A DNA stretch of 64,000 bases from positions 2,232,001-2,296,000 of the forward strand of contig JYIP02000005.1 in NCBI GenBank assembly GCA_001051155.2, in the 5' to 3' direction. How positions within the stretch are numbered: position 1 is the stretch's first letter; the number at the start of each line of letters is the position of its first letter. The translations under genes were made by a program, and so were the position numbers. Positions 44,056 through 54,900 of the stretch are shown here, in pieces. Source of the DNA: Chrysoporthe austroafricana. Its lineage: Eukaryota; Ascomycota; Sordariomycetes; Diaporthales; Cryphonectriaceae. Below the pieces are notes generated by a model. That model saw only the letters and a program-made list of their open reading frames with translations. It did no database searches and was not told where the DNA came from.

Positions 44056-44856
44056 TCACTGGTCTTCTGCCAGCTTGGTGACGACCTGGTTGAGCGCATC
44101 CCTGCAGACCTCGTCCCCAGACCTGCTGACGTCGATGGTGATGCAGTCGGTCTCGTCCGGCATCGGTGGCTGTAAGATGGCGATCTGGCTGTGTACCATC
44201 CCGGCGCCCATGTAGTGGCCCTGGCGCTTGGCAACCCTCTGCTGGAGGACGTCCTCGGGGGCGTCGAGGTAGATGAAGTGGACCTGGAGCCCCGGCGAGA
44301 AATAGGGCGCCACGCGGATGACGTCCCTGTACTTCCGCTTGAGGGCCGAGCAGGTGACGACGACCCCGTCGTGGCCGAGGGCGAGCTGCTTCAGCGCCTC
44401 CTCGCGCAGGCGCGTGAGCCAGTCCCACCGGTCCTCGTCTGTGAGTGCCTGGCCTAGGCTCATCTTGGTGATGTTCTCCCGGGAGTGGAACTACAGATTT
44501 CGTCAGCGAGCATGTCCACAGGCACGTACAACAACACAGTCAGTGCCTACCTCGTCTCCTTCTACGTAGGGTATATCCAGGGCCTTGGCCAGGTGGGTCG
44601 CAACCGTGGTCTTGCCGCAGCCAGCCGGGCCAGTGACGAGCCAAATATGGTGGTGTGCAGGGTGGACTCCAGGATTGTAAGCCGTGGCACTGCTCTTCAT
44701 TGTCTTGTCCGCGGGCATGGATACCCTCAGTGGGCTGGAAGGGGCCATGGCTTGTCGAGTTGCTGTGATGTTGTTCTGTGACGCTGGAGGCTGTCCGTTG
44801 ATGGACACGGGGCTATCGTAGGAGAGCATCGTGGCTGATATTATAGGCCGAGACAA
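44056..44856 (-). CDS. Gluconokinase (thermoresistant GntK family)
   Basis: Phosphorylates D-gluconate to 6-phosphogluconate, feeding the pentose phosphate pathway. Model: complement(join(44056..44490, 44551..44856)), 246 aa. The Walker A loop is GPAGCGKTT (residues 76-84). YVEGDE joins across a 60-nt intron (44491-44550) to FHSRENITKMSLGQALTDEDRWDWL, the gluconate-binding block of the family. VVTCSALKRKYRDVIR and YLDAPEDVLQQRVAKRQGHYM follow as lid and arginine motifs. The ~70 residues before the P-loop are longer than in bacterial or yeast gluconokinase and unconserved; internal methionines (residues 37, 47, 53) are possible alternative starts. No signal or targeting peptide is clear. Confidence 0.93.
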
Positions 44857-45054
44857 GAGTGGAGTGTGGGATGAAGCCGATAGACCTTGTTCGGGAGGAT
44901 CTCGTGTGAATCAGGGTAGTTTTGACTCAGAGTGATGCTATTGGCGCATTCTTCCTCCCACTTGAAACTGGCAAATCTCCCCGTGTAGGTATGAAAGTGG
45001 TAAAAGAAGGCAGATCTGGCACCAGCGAGACTGTGTATGGCCTGTTGTCGTACC

Positions 45055-45125
45055 GTGGGGGAGAGGGAGGGGGAGAGAGAGCCTGGCTGTGTATGTGTGT
45101 GGGTTGTGTGTACGTGTGTGTGGGA
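45055..45125. repeat. GA/GT-rich simple repeat
   Basis: A purine tract (GAGAGGGAGGGGGAGAGAGA) followed by TGTGTATGTGTGTGGGTTGTGTGTACGTGTGTGTGG-type GT repeats. Confidence 0.75.
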
Positions 45126-45831
45126 GCGGGCGGACAGAGTATGGCACGGGGCGGAAGATCAGGACTAAATCAGGTGGAAACCGGACCGAGATGGTCATCA
45201 TGAGGTGGCCAACTGGGCTGCTCGGGGTTATTATAATCTACGACATCAGGTCAAGACGAGCCCGTCCCTGTCGACCGCTTGGTCACTGCCGTCAGCGGGG
45301 TCCATCACTTCGATGTAAACCCCCCCGGCTTTGTTCCTGGGCAAGTTTGGGGTGCCTCGACAAGGGTCGGGGAACGGTTGTGGTTCCCGCAGCTAAGTAC
45401 AGACTGTACCACGACATGCCAGGGAAGCGCTGGCGAAGCCGCTGGAACTTCCAGCCCGCCTGGAATAGCAGCCGTGCACGGTAACGTTCACGTCGAAAGG
45501 ATCGCCCGGGATTTACTGGGTTACTTGTAACGTCGTCACGGCGTGTCGGTACCAGCAGGTACCAATATGAAACCCGGAAGCCAAGCCGGCAGGCCGGCAA
45601 GATGGTAGAGGCGTGTGGTGAGAACAGACTCGAGGGCCTCGTACGAGCAAGGCAGTCGTGCGTTGCGTTGCAGTTCTGTGGTCAGGTGGCCGTTGTCGCG
45701 TTCATCCTTCGTCCAAGGTGCCCCCGGGTCCAGGTACACGAGGGTACGGGACAGGACGACCCGACGAAGAGCCGCTAGGGCTGCCCTGACGCAATTTTGG
45801 ATCTGGAGAAGCGTGGGATGAAAGCGCAGCT

Positions 45832-46749
45832 GTGGGCCACTGGTTCCAAGATCCCAAGGCGTCAGCCCCCCCCCCCCCCACCCGCCTCAAGCAACACCTG
45901 CCAGCACGGCTGAGCCTTGTCATGCCGGAGCCAGCCTCGGTCTCGGTACGTAGAGGCACCAGGATGCTACACAGCACCCCCGATGCACCTGGCTGCATGC
46001 AACTGCCCAAGACGCCTGTCGCGACAGACGGAGAGCGTCTCGTCGAGAGGCAGAACGGCGAAATTTTCTATGCTGGGATCAGGGCGGCTGCGGGAATTGC
46101 TGGTGGGCCGTGTGTCGCGTGGGGGTCGCCGGTCCGGTGCGCCACTTGGGTTCCAAAAGCTTCCACATACCCAGCAGCATGCTGCGCAGTCCTCTTTAGG
46201 CTGAAATTGGGGGGCGGCGCTCCTCCGTGGCGGGCCAGCAGCAGACCCAGGTCCTCGGTGACAGCGAAACGAATATGGGGACGGAGTCATTGGCGGAACC
46301 CGTCTGACCTCACCGACGCCGCAGAGCCCTCGACCCCTCAAACTTCTTCTGCACGGTCGTGTGACAACAAAGGCAGCCCGCCGGCGCCCACGATCAGGAG
46401 ACTTATGCTCCTCGGCGGCGGCAGCAGTGCGACGTGCTTCGCAGCACGGGCATCAGGGCCGCAGGAGAAGGTGCATGACGGCCAGGGCGCCAAAAAGGTT
46501 GACTGGACGCCGAAGTGCATGGACAGCGGACCGCAGTGCTCTCGGCTCGGTGTGGCCTCCGGGAGGCGGGGCCGTGTCGCTGTCAAGGTCACCAGGCCAG
46601 CAGGGCTGTCTGTGCGATGCCAGAAGAAGCCAGGGGATTCAGCCCTCCCCGGTGGTCCCGTGCCCCCGAGCCATGCAGGTCAACACGAAGGCAGCGAGCG
46701 ACCCGGGCGCTGTGAACCAGAGGACCGCCTGAGCTTCGCTGGCATCTGA
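45832..46749 (+). other. Long open reading frame of doubtful coding value (305 codons)
   Basis: Uninterrupted frame of 918 nt in GC-rich DNA, starting across a C14 homopolymer (encoding APPPPT). The predicted protein is Pro/Arg/Ser/Gly-rich with no recognisable domain, signal or membrane segment. Overlapping frames on both strands are similarly open (45702-46010 and 45967-46341 minus), as expected from high GC rather than selection. Listed because it is the longest open frame outside the recognised genes. Confidence 0.15.
45866..45879. repeat. C14 homopolymer
   Basis: Run of about 14 C in non-coding DNA; sequencing length may be inexact. Confidence 0.75.
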
Positions 46750-47142
46750 CCAGAGGCTGCCGCGACGGCCTCCAGCCCGCGGCGGCGAGGTGGTAACCCG
46801 TATCGCCCGTGCCTGACTCGACCCCGGAGAATGCGGAAGAGGATTATTCCCCCCTCCCCCCACCCCCACACACGAGAGCTGCCAAGATGAGACAGCCTAC
46901 GGAGCACAGGGTCGCAGGCAGAGCAGGGTCGCAGGGCGACAGGGTCGATCATGGCGGCGGCGGCCTCGGACCCAGCGTCGCTAGCAGGGCGCGACCTGAG
47001 CGCTGGCTCCGAATGTGGTAGGTTTCGGCGAAGATGCGAGAGAGTGGCTGGCTGCAGCGGGTGCCCCCTTGGTCCGAGTCCAAGCCCGAGCTGAGCCTCG
47101 CGTGATTCACATGCCGACGGCTCGGAGGATAGAGCCCTGCCA

Positions 47143-47191
47143 GTGCTGTGCTGTGCTGTGCTGTGCTGTGCTGTGCTGCGCTGCGCTGCGG
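47143..47191. repeat. GTGCT pentanucleotide microsatellite
   Basis: About seven GTGCT units followed by GCGCT variants, upstream of HEM14. Confidence 0.85.
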
Positions 47192-47297
47192 GCTGGAGCA
47201 ACCGCCAAGATGTCGAGATAACACACACGCGGCCGCGACCACGGTACTGCCCGACGCGCAGTCCTCCGCAGCGGCAGAGGATCTGGCCACGAGCGCT

Positions 47298-47326
47298 CGG
47301 CTCACGGCTCACGGCTCACGGCTCGC
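47298..47326. repeat. GGCTCAC heptamer tandem repeat
   Basis: About four tandem copies of a 7-bp unit, the last one diverged (GGCTCGC). Confidence 0.8.
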
Positions 47327-47455
47327 GACGGGGCCCCCAGCGCCAGGCCTGCCCGCCGCTGTGCACCAGAAGCAGAGCATGGCAGGTCGTGACGAGGGGC
47401 CGGCGCACAGCTGAGCTCGCGGCAGATGACCTGGCACGTCCTGGGCAGTCAAGAC

Positions 47456-47477
47456 GAGGCGAGGCGAGGCGAGGCGA
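47456..47477. repeat. GAGGC pentanucleotide repeat
   Basis: Four to five tandem GAGGC units; the same motif as at 14195. Confidence 0.8.
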
Positions 47478-47625
47478 CCCTCCAGAATTTTGCATCGCTT
47501 GCAGGAGATCTGAGACGTTTGTGTGCGTCCTGCCCGGCACCCCCGCCAGAGGGGAAGTACCCGATTGCTCAGCCCTATCGCATCTGCCCGACTGCCGTGC
47601 CGTGGTGCGTGCCTGGCCATGCTGG

Positions 47626-47672
47626 CCTGAGCTGAGCTGATGCTGAGCTGAGCTGGGCCGAGCTGATCCCTG
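47626..47672. repeat. GAGCT-type tandem repeat
   Basis: Degenerate TGAGC/GAGCT pentamers about 140-190 bp upstream of the HEM14 start codon, so possibly within its promoter or 5' UTR. Confidence 0.65.
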
Positions 47673-47814
47673 CCGCCGCCGCGGGCAGCGGGCGCGCTCT
47701 CATGACGACGTCAACTCTCGGCAGCACTGCGTCCTTCTGGCCGCTGCCGTCCCCTCCTCCTCCTGCTGACCTCCCGTCCAGCTCAGCCTCCTCTGCTGCG
47801 CTCTCGCATGCGAC

Positions 47815-49906
47815 ATGGTCTCGCGCTGGGCCGGTGCGGCTCTGCGAGCTTCTCGAACCCCGCGAACCCGCCACCCCCCTCTCGCGCCATCGCCGACACC
47901 GTCACTGTGCAGCAGGCGCCGCTCCTACTCCAGCTGCGCCCTCGCCTGCCCGGCCCATCATGAGGCCCAGTCGAGACGATCCGGTCGGTCGAGGTGCAGC
48001 CAACGCCTCCAGGGTTATGCCACCGCATCGGCGCCCCGGCCACCGCGGGACATCGCCGTCCTCGGCGGTGGCCTGACCGGCCTCACCACCGCATACTACC
48101 TGACGCGCTTCCACCCCAGCGCCAAGATCACCATCTACGAGGCATCCGATAGGCTGGGCGGCTGGATAGACACAGAGCGCGTCCAGGTCCGGACCGAAGG
48201 GGGCAGCGACGCCACCATCACCTTCGAGCGTGGTGCGCGTGCCGTCTCCCCCCAGCACAGCCTAGGCCGGTGGGAGGACTTCGTGCTGTTCGACTTGGTA
48301 TGGTGAACCCATCGTCCGCTCCAGGCAGAACTCCCCCACGTCCAGCTGATACGGCATGTCATAGATGGAGAACCTGGGCCTTTGCGACCGTCCCGACAAC
48401 CATCCAGACGCTCCTTCCAAGATCGCGAGACGAGGAACAATCCTCAACCAGCGCTACGTCTACTATCCCGACCACTTGGTGCAGTTGCCAGGAGCTCCGA
48501 AGAAGAAGACCTTCCTCTCCGGACTGTCCTGGCTTATCACTACCGCAACGCAGGTTCTGGCCGAGCCCTTCTTCGCGGGCGCCCTCCCATCAGCCAGAAG
48601 CATCTACGGCCACGACGCGGAGGTGAGATGGAAATGGCAGCAAGACGCTCCTAAAGGCCTGCCCCCGCGTATTGCCATAGCCGATCATCAGGACATTTCC
48701 ACCGGAGCGTTTCTCGAGAAGATGTTTGGCCGCCCAGATCTTGTGAACAACATGGTCTCGGCATTGTACCACGGCGTCTGGGGAGGTGACGTTTGGAAGC
48801 TCAGTGCTGTCGAGACGACCATGCAGAACCTGTTCTTTCAGATGCAGCATTCGGGTTTCGGTCTGAGCGTTGTCAAAGATCATGACTACGACTCCGGGAG
48901 AGACATCATGGCAAGAAACCCCGAAGTCCCTCGGGTCTGGCGCGAATTCGGACCACCCGTTGGATATCTTGGTTTCCACGGTGGTTTCAGCACCCTGACT
49001 AACGTGTTGGCCGACATCCTGAGACGCAATGACAATGTCACCATCAAGACTGGCACTGCCGTCACAAACATCCAATACGACAAAGACCAAGGAAAGGCAG
49101 TGGTAACTTCGTCGACTATGGGGAAGCGCAAGTATGACAAAGTCATATCAAGTCTGTACAGCGGCACTCTCGCTGGGCTTTCAGGGGATGCTCTCCCTGC
49201 TCTGAAGAACAGCACTGCCGTCACAATACAGGTCGTCAACCTCTGGTTCCCCAGGTCTCTTCTCAATAGACACCACCGAGGCTTCGGCTATCTCATTCCG
49301 CAATCTGTGCCCGCGGAGAACAACCCACACGCCGCCCTCGGCGTCATTTTCGACTCGGATCGCGAATCAACAGCGGGCTCCCCCGAGTACGCCTCCACGG
49401 GCGGCACAAAGCTGACCGTCATGTTGGGTGGCCACTATTGGGACTACTTGCCTCCGGAGTCCTGGCCCGACGCACAGGAAGCGGCGGCGATGGCCGTCTA
49501 CACTGCCAAGCACCATCTCAACATCCCCGCCTCCGAGCCCGTATATACGTCTACGAAGATCTGCCGCGAATGCATCCCTCAGCACCTCGTGGGCCACCGG
49601 GCGCGCATGGCCCGGGCGCACACCGAGCTCTACGAGGCCTTCCGCGGCACCCTGGCTGTGGTGGGTAGCTCGTACACGTCGCCGGGCGTGTTGCCCAGCC
49701 TCAAGGCGGCGCGAGACATGGCGCTGAAGGTCGCGGGCAAGGGATACAAGACCGGGGAGAGGGGCGTGGAATCTCACATGACGCACGTTGGGGAGACGGG
49801 ACTGGGTCGGTTCTACGGCAACAATGAGACGTTCCGGCTCTTGTCTCGCCAGCTGCTGCCGTTCCGCGACGGGAGTACCAGGACGTCGTTCAATTTGCAT
49901 CTGTAG
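47815..49906 (+). CDS. HEM14: Protoporphyrinogen IX oxidase (mitochondrial)
   Basis: FAD enzyme that oxidises protoporphyrinogen IX to protoporphyrin IX, the penultimate step of haem synthesis, at the mitochondrial inner membrane. Model: join(47815..48297, 48365..49906), 674 aa. The first ~75 residues are Arg/Ser/Ala-rich with almost no acidic residues, a typical mitochondrial presequence. The FAD-binding motif RDIAVLGGGLTGLTTAYYL (from about residue 79) and YEASDRLGGWIDT follow. The 67-nt intron (GTATGG/TAG) joins FVLFDL to MENLGLCD. Further family blocks: NQRYVYYPDHLVQLP, RDIMARNPEVPRVW...PVGYLGFHGG and the C-terminal VVGSSYTSPGVLPSLKAARDMA, which contacts FAD. The start is the first ATG of the presequence-like frame. 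No truncation seen. Confidence 0.94.
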
Positions 49907-51949
49907 AACTGCAATGACGTTCGGCGGCACTAGTCCGGTGCGGCCGGTGCAAACCACACATCTGCCTAATACCACCGCATATGCGGTCTTATCTACCCTA
50001 GAAACTTCCGTGGAGGATGAAGGAGCCGCTACCGGCATGCTCTGTCGCCTGCGTAGCCAAGAGCCAGTGGTGGGTGCATGACCAATGCAAAGTTACGCGA
50101 CGCACGGATGTAGATCCCATACAAGCTTATATGGATAGTCGACCGGACTGCCCAGGACTGCCATGATGTGTACGGGAAGGAATCATGTCCGCAATTCGCT
50201 GAATGTTGTGGGATTTCTTAGGCGTGCCCTCCAGAGGGCCACGTCTGACGGCGGTCTAGATTTGAACGCCCCTAGGCGGTGGATCAAACGCACGTCGCAT
50301 CTTCTGGGCAGCATTCAGCGGGCATCGCAGCTATAATGGGGCCTTGTCTCCGCCTTCGCCGGCTGTATGTCATGCTCTTCGTCTGCCGTATTCCTAGACT
50401 CCGTCAAATCGAGGTCCCTGCACGACACCAGATGGATGTAACTTTGGGATGAGCAGGACATATTACTTCGATCCTTCCCGCGTGCTCTCGTCGTGACCGG
50501 CAGCGTGGCTTGCCGCTGCGTGTCTAGCATCGCTCGACGCCGAGCATTGAAACATCACATCTAGCCTCGAACGTGTGGCCTTCAGCAACATCATCTCGAG
50601 ATTGTCGACGTTAGTAGACCAACGCCTTTCATTAATGTTTAGACAGTCGTCGCCGGCACGAGTTGATGCCATCGCTGACTGATGCGGTCCGGTCGTCCGA
50701 GGCTGCGAGGCAGCTCCTCCACCCCTAGCATCGTCGTATCTGGGGGGAAACCGTCTTTCGCCGCTCCACTACCTCTATGCGTAGCCCTTGTGTGCCTTGA
50801 CATGGGTAGAGGTCGTAGGCGGTTCCCATAGCACTAAATAAAGAAGCTTAGGACCGGGGGCCAGGCCGTGTTGTTGCTTTTGATACATAAACGGAATGCC
50901 GTGTAACCCACCTTGCCCCCATAGCACACAATCCACACTCTTCCGCCCAGCAAAAAGCAAGACTTACTGCGCATCACATGAAGCTGACCGGTCACGCAGT
51001 GTCGTCCGTGTGCTCTCGTCGTATCTCTCGCCGGGAAATCGGCCCACGGTCGGTCGCCTCTGACGGGCCCTCTCTGTCTTGGAGCGGGGCCCAAGCTGGC
51101 GCAGGTGCTTACTCGCTCAGACGCACCCCGGGCAGCCACGGCCGCCTCCTGGCGTCGTCGAGACCTCGCACGGCCGGGGGGCACGCCGAAACCTCGCATG
51201 CGGGAACCCCGGTCCCGAGGGCGATCACTGCAGTAGGCAGACGGGTGCGGCGGGATCTGCGCCAGGACTCGGGGCCCCGACGAGGGGGAGGGAGGGGCGG
51301 GTGCGAGCCGCGCGCGAAGGGTGGGTCGCGGATGGACGCGTAATAAGTTACGACTGCGCATGCAGGCCAGAGGCTCGAGCGGAGGGCACCGTCTCGGCCG
51401 AGGGCCACTCGTGCTCCCTGCGAGGCGTCTTCCGATTCGGGAGATTTCAGAGTAGCGAGGGCGCGGGCGCAGTGTGAAGACTTTCCCTGGCGCAACGTTG
51501 GGACGAACTTTCCTGATTAGGAAGCCATGGGAGGGCTGCACCCAATCACGGAGCACAACTCGCGAGGCTGCTCGCGCTGAGCCAGAAGGCTGAGGTGCGT
51601 TTCTTGCTTGGATAGTGAAATCACCAGACACATTTCAGAGGCACATAGAAAGTCCAAGGAGGTACACGAGGTTTTGAGCTGGCGTTATTTTTCGTATTCA
51701 CGTCTCTCTCCAGCCGCAGGTGGCATTTTACTTTCCGTCCTTCTCCAGGTATCTAAATATTTGAGAAAATGACGGACCAGATCGTTTTGCCAAGTCAGCA
51801 GGGCGTCACGGGTCATACGACGAATCTGCACAAAGCCTTCTGTCTGCATAGCTCGCAGGCTGCACAGCTGCTCAAATGCCTGCGAAGGAAAAACCAAAAA
51901 TGAAAAGGGGGTATATATCGGTAAGTATGAGATGTCAGAAGCTCTTCGC
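49907..51949. other. Convergent intergenic 2 kb, no gene recognised
   Basis: Between the HEM14 stop (plus) and the stop of the zinc-cluster gene (minus). ORFs such as 50834-51631 minus (265 codons) are Arg/Pro-rich, overlapped by equally open plus-strand frames in a GC-rich patch (51060-51420), and have no domain. Confidence 0.5.
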
Positions 51950-54900
51950 TCAATGCGACTCTTTTTCCGTTCCCTGCTCGAACGGAGAGCCAAGTTTGAC
52001 TTCGACCACAGCACCTCGTTGATACGTCTCGGGTGGAGGTCCTCGAGATCCGCTGCCCTCGCGGGTACCGGTCGGGGATGTCTCTGCAGGTGGTGCGTGC
52101 GAATCTTCTACCGACTCGGATTTGGAGTTGTAGAGCTCTTGCTTTTGTTCGGGGGCTTGTGGAGTCCCAGAAGATCGAAGAACAGACGCATCACGGGATG
52201 CAGCTCCGGAATCGTCTGCCCCCGATGGAGTCCTTTCGTGAACTCCCTTGTCCCCAGGCAAAGACGCCTGCTTGGCTTGCTGTTTGAAATGATTATACTG
52301 CATATCCGGCTCCTGAAACGACCCTGCAGGTTGCCTATCCGAGCTTGATGTGGGTGGTGTAGTTAGTAGGTTTGAGTCCACTCCGACACTGGCAGAGGCA
52401 CTGCTGCTTGTTGTGTTGGTTCCTTCGAAGCTACCAGTGATGGCCGTCCCTGCGAGAGCAGATATAGCAGACCGGGGAGTCGTAGAAGGAACAATAACGT
52501 TCAAAACGCAGTCGTCCAGATGCTCGTAGAACTCTTGAGCACTCGAGAACTGGCTTTGGCAAATAGAGCACCTCGCATTCGCGATGCCGTGAGAAGCACT
52601 ACCGCCTTCTCGTGACGACACGGATACAGAACTGCTCATACCAATCTGTTTGCGACTATTGGGTGGAGTCTGCTCGACATTGTGCACAGCGGTCAAGTGC
52701 CGCTTGAATACGTCAGCGCGGTTAAAGGCCTTCTCGTAGGCCGTTCCGGGTCCGGGGCAGAAAGGGCAAACCACTGGCATTTGTCAAAACTATGTTTCCA
52801 AGTCCGAAATGCCACGTTGTGGCAGCCTCTCAAAGAGACGACTTGAGGCACCAGGGGCAGAAGAGGTGCACTTACTATTTCCCTTGTAGTGGGTCAGAGC
52901 ATGACGATTCTTGTCATACTTCCTCGCAAATCCTTTGGTGTGATACTCGCAAGACTCAATCGGGCATTTTTCAGGCCTTTCCTCCATGTGCGTAAGCATA
53001 TGGGCGGCGAGGTCTTTGAAGACGCGGCCACACTGCGGATGTGGACACCGATTCCGGTTTGATGCCGGTGAGTCGTCTGACCTACTACTGCTCGCCACGC
53101 TGGCGTAGGTTGATATCATATTCGGACCAGGGCTGGTTTGAAAAGTGATTGTGGTCGGTGTCGTGAGAGGATTGATCTCCAGAGGCGGTGCTGTGTGGAT
53201 GGAGGGAGATACTTGTGGCGCCAGCGGGTGTGGATGAATACCGCGGGAGAGCGGGGGCGGCGCAGGCGCAAGTCTTGGTACGTCGAGAAGTGGTGACCGC
53301 CGGCTGCCCTGCGGGGACAAAATGTCTGATTGCTGTCTGAAGTCTGCGTCGTCTTCACCACTGTCTGAATCCTGATCTTGTAGGTCCACGGACTGCCTAA
53401 CTTCTCTCATCCAATCCTTTAGTATTGTCATAGGTGGCCAGTCACCGCTTGCCTTGCCACCCCTATGAGGATTGAAATGAGCTCTTCGCAGATGGGCTGC
53501 CGCATTGTAGTAGGCGCCGTATCGTTTCTGAGTGACACAGGCCTTGCATTTAGACAGCGGGACAACTGGCTGAGGTGAGCTAGGACCATGACTTTGCGGC
53601 TCGCAGCAGACCCATCTTTTCACAAGAGAGGCGTGTTTAGCATCATTATGTCGTCTGAGTTCGTGCTCGCCCCTAAAACCTTCAGGATATTCGTTGCACT
53701 TGGCGCAATACACTCGGCGCAGGGGCGGCCGCTGGTAAGTTGAACGAATCCTTGATGCCGGGATCGGAGACGTCGGGCCGCGTCCCATGCCTCGAAAGAA
53801 TGGGCTTTCAGCAACGGTATGTCTACGACCTGGACTCATGGCTTGTGGGGACAGCATCAACCGATCTGTTGCAAGCCTGGACGTAAAGGAATCTCCTTCC
53901 GGAAACCCCACCAAATTCCATTGATCGTTGATGGGCCTTACGTCGGGTAGAGGCTTTCGGAGCTCCTCTGCCGGCCTGGAGGAGGAGGATGTCGCCATAA
54001 AACTGAGCCGACTGGCAGCAGTTTTCTGTCGGATGAAACCGTTCACAAAAGGTCCGGTCATGTTTCCACGTCCGAGCAGCATCAGATAATCTCTCGTGGA
54101 TGCAATACCTTGCTCGGCCCAAGAATCTCTCCTGGTGATAATTGCTAAGGAACGAAAAAGATCTCTCTCATCTTCGTGAAGTTCCATGCGGGGATCGTCA
54201 AGAAGCATTGGCGAGGAGGCAGTGAATGCATGAACTAAGGCGCTGTAAACACTTGACATGGTCGTTGCAGGCGAGTGTACAGTCCTCGGTGTATTTGCTC
54301 TCGGGCTGGATAAGGCGAGGTCAACCAGAATTGTTTTGACAATACTGAAGATGCAGAGCGAAAGGAAGACGGCAAGCCAGCCTCGTGGGTTCAGATGATA
54401 ATCCCTTAGTGTGGTGTTTTCGAACGAACCCAAGAACTCCGTCATGCAGCTGTACAGCAACCGATAGCGCCCATAGCTCGACGACTCGTCCGATGCAGTC
54501 TGTGGCTGGGAGGTGTTTGTCTCCGCGTGTATCGACGGCTCAGGTTGTTGAAAGTCATAGTATAGAACTTCCCTGAGCAGCAGTTTTGCATAGTACAGAA
54601 TAGGATACGTTGCGGTCTCGGCATGCCGATACGGTGATATGAATCCAGTCAGTCGAAGGAGCTGCCAGAAATTGTACGCCGTCCCACTCATATTCCAGCT
54701 CCCAGCTAGGATCGATAGCAGCGGAGGAGGCCTCTCGACTGGTTCTCTTAAGAATGAGGTCATTGACGAAGTAGATGGCGGGAAGTTGGGAAGATCTTCG
54801 GTCCACCAGAAGCCGTCATCAAAATCAAGCTGGGTCTTCACCGTGCGCGAGTGTTCTGGGCTCACCCGGTAGGTATGATCAAGGAACTCGTTCATGTTCC

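Larger units (their letters stand above)
44857..47814. other. Gene-poor, microsatellite-rich 3-kb interval
   Basis: No recognisable gene. It contains purine and GT repeats near 45055-45125, a C14 run at 45866-45879, and GTGCT, GGCTCAC, GAGGC and GAGCT repeats between 47143 and 47670. One long open frame (45832-46749 plus) is described separately and doubted. The 3' part should carry the HEM14 promoter, the 5' part the gluconokinase promoter. Confidence 0.5.

Noticed and set aside
50834..51631. 265-codon minus ORF downstream of HEM14
   Set aside because: Arg/Pro-rich composition, and equally open plus-strand frames cover the same GC-rich patch; no motif.
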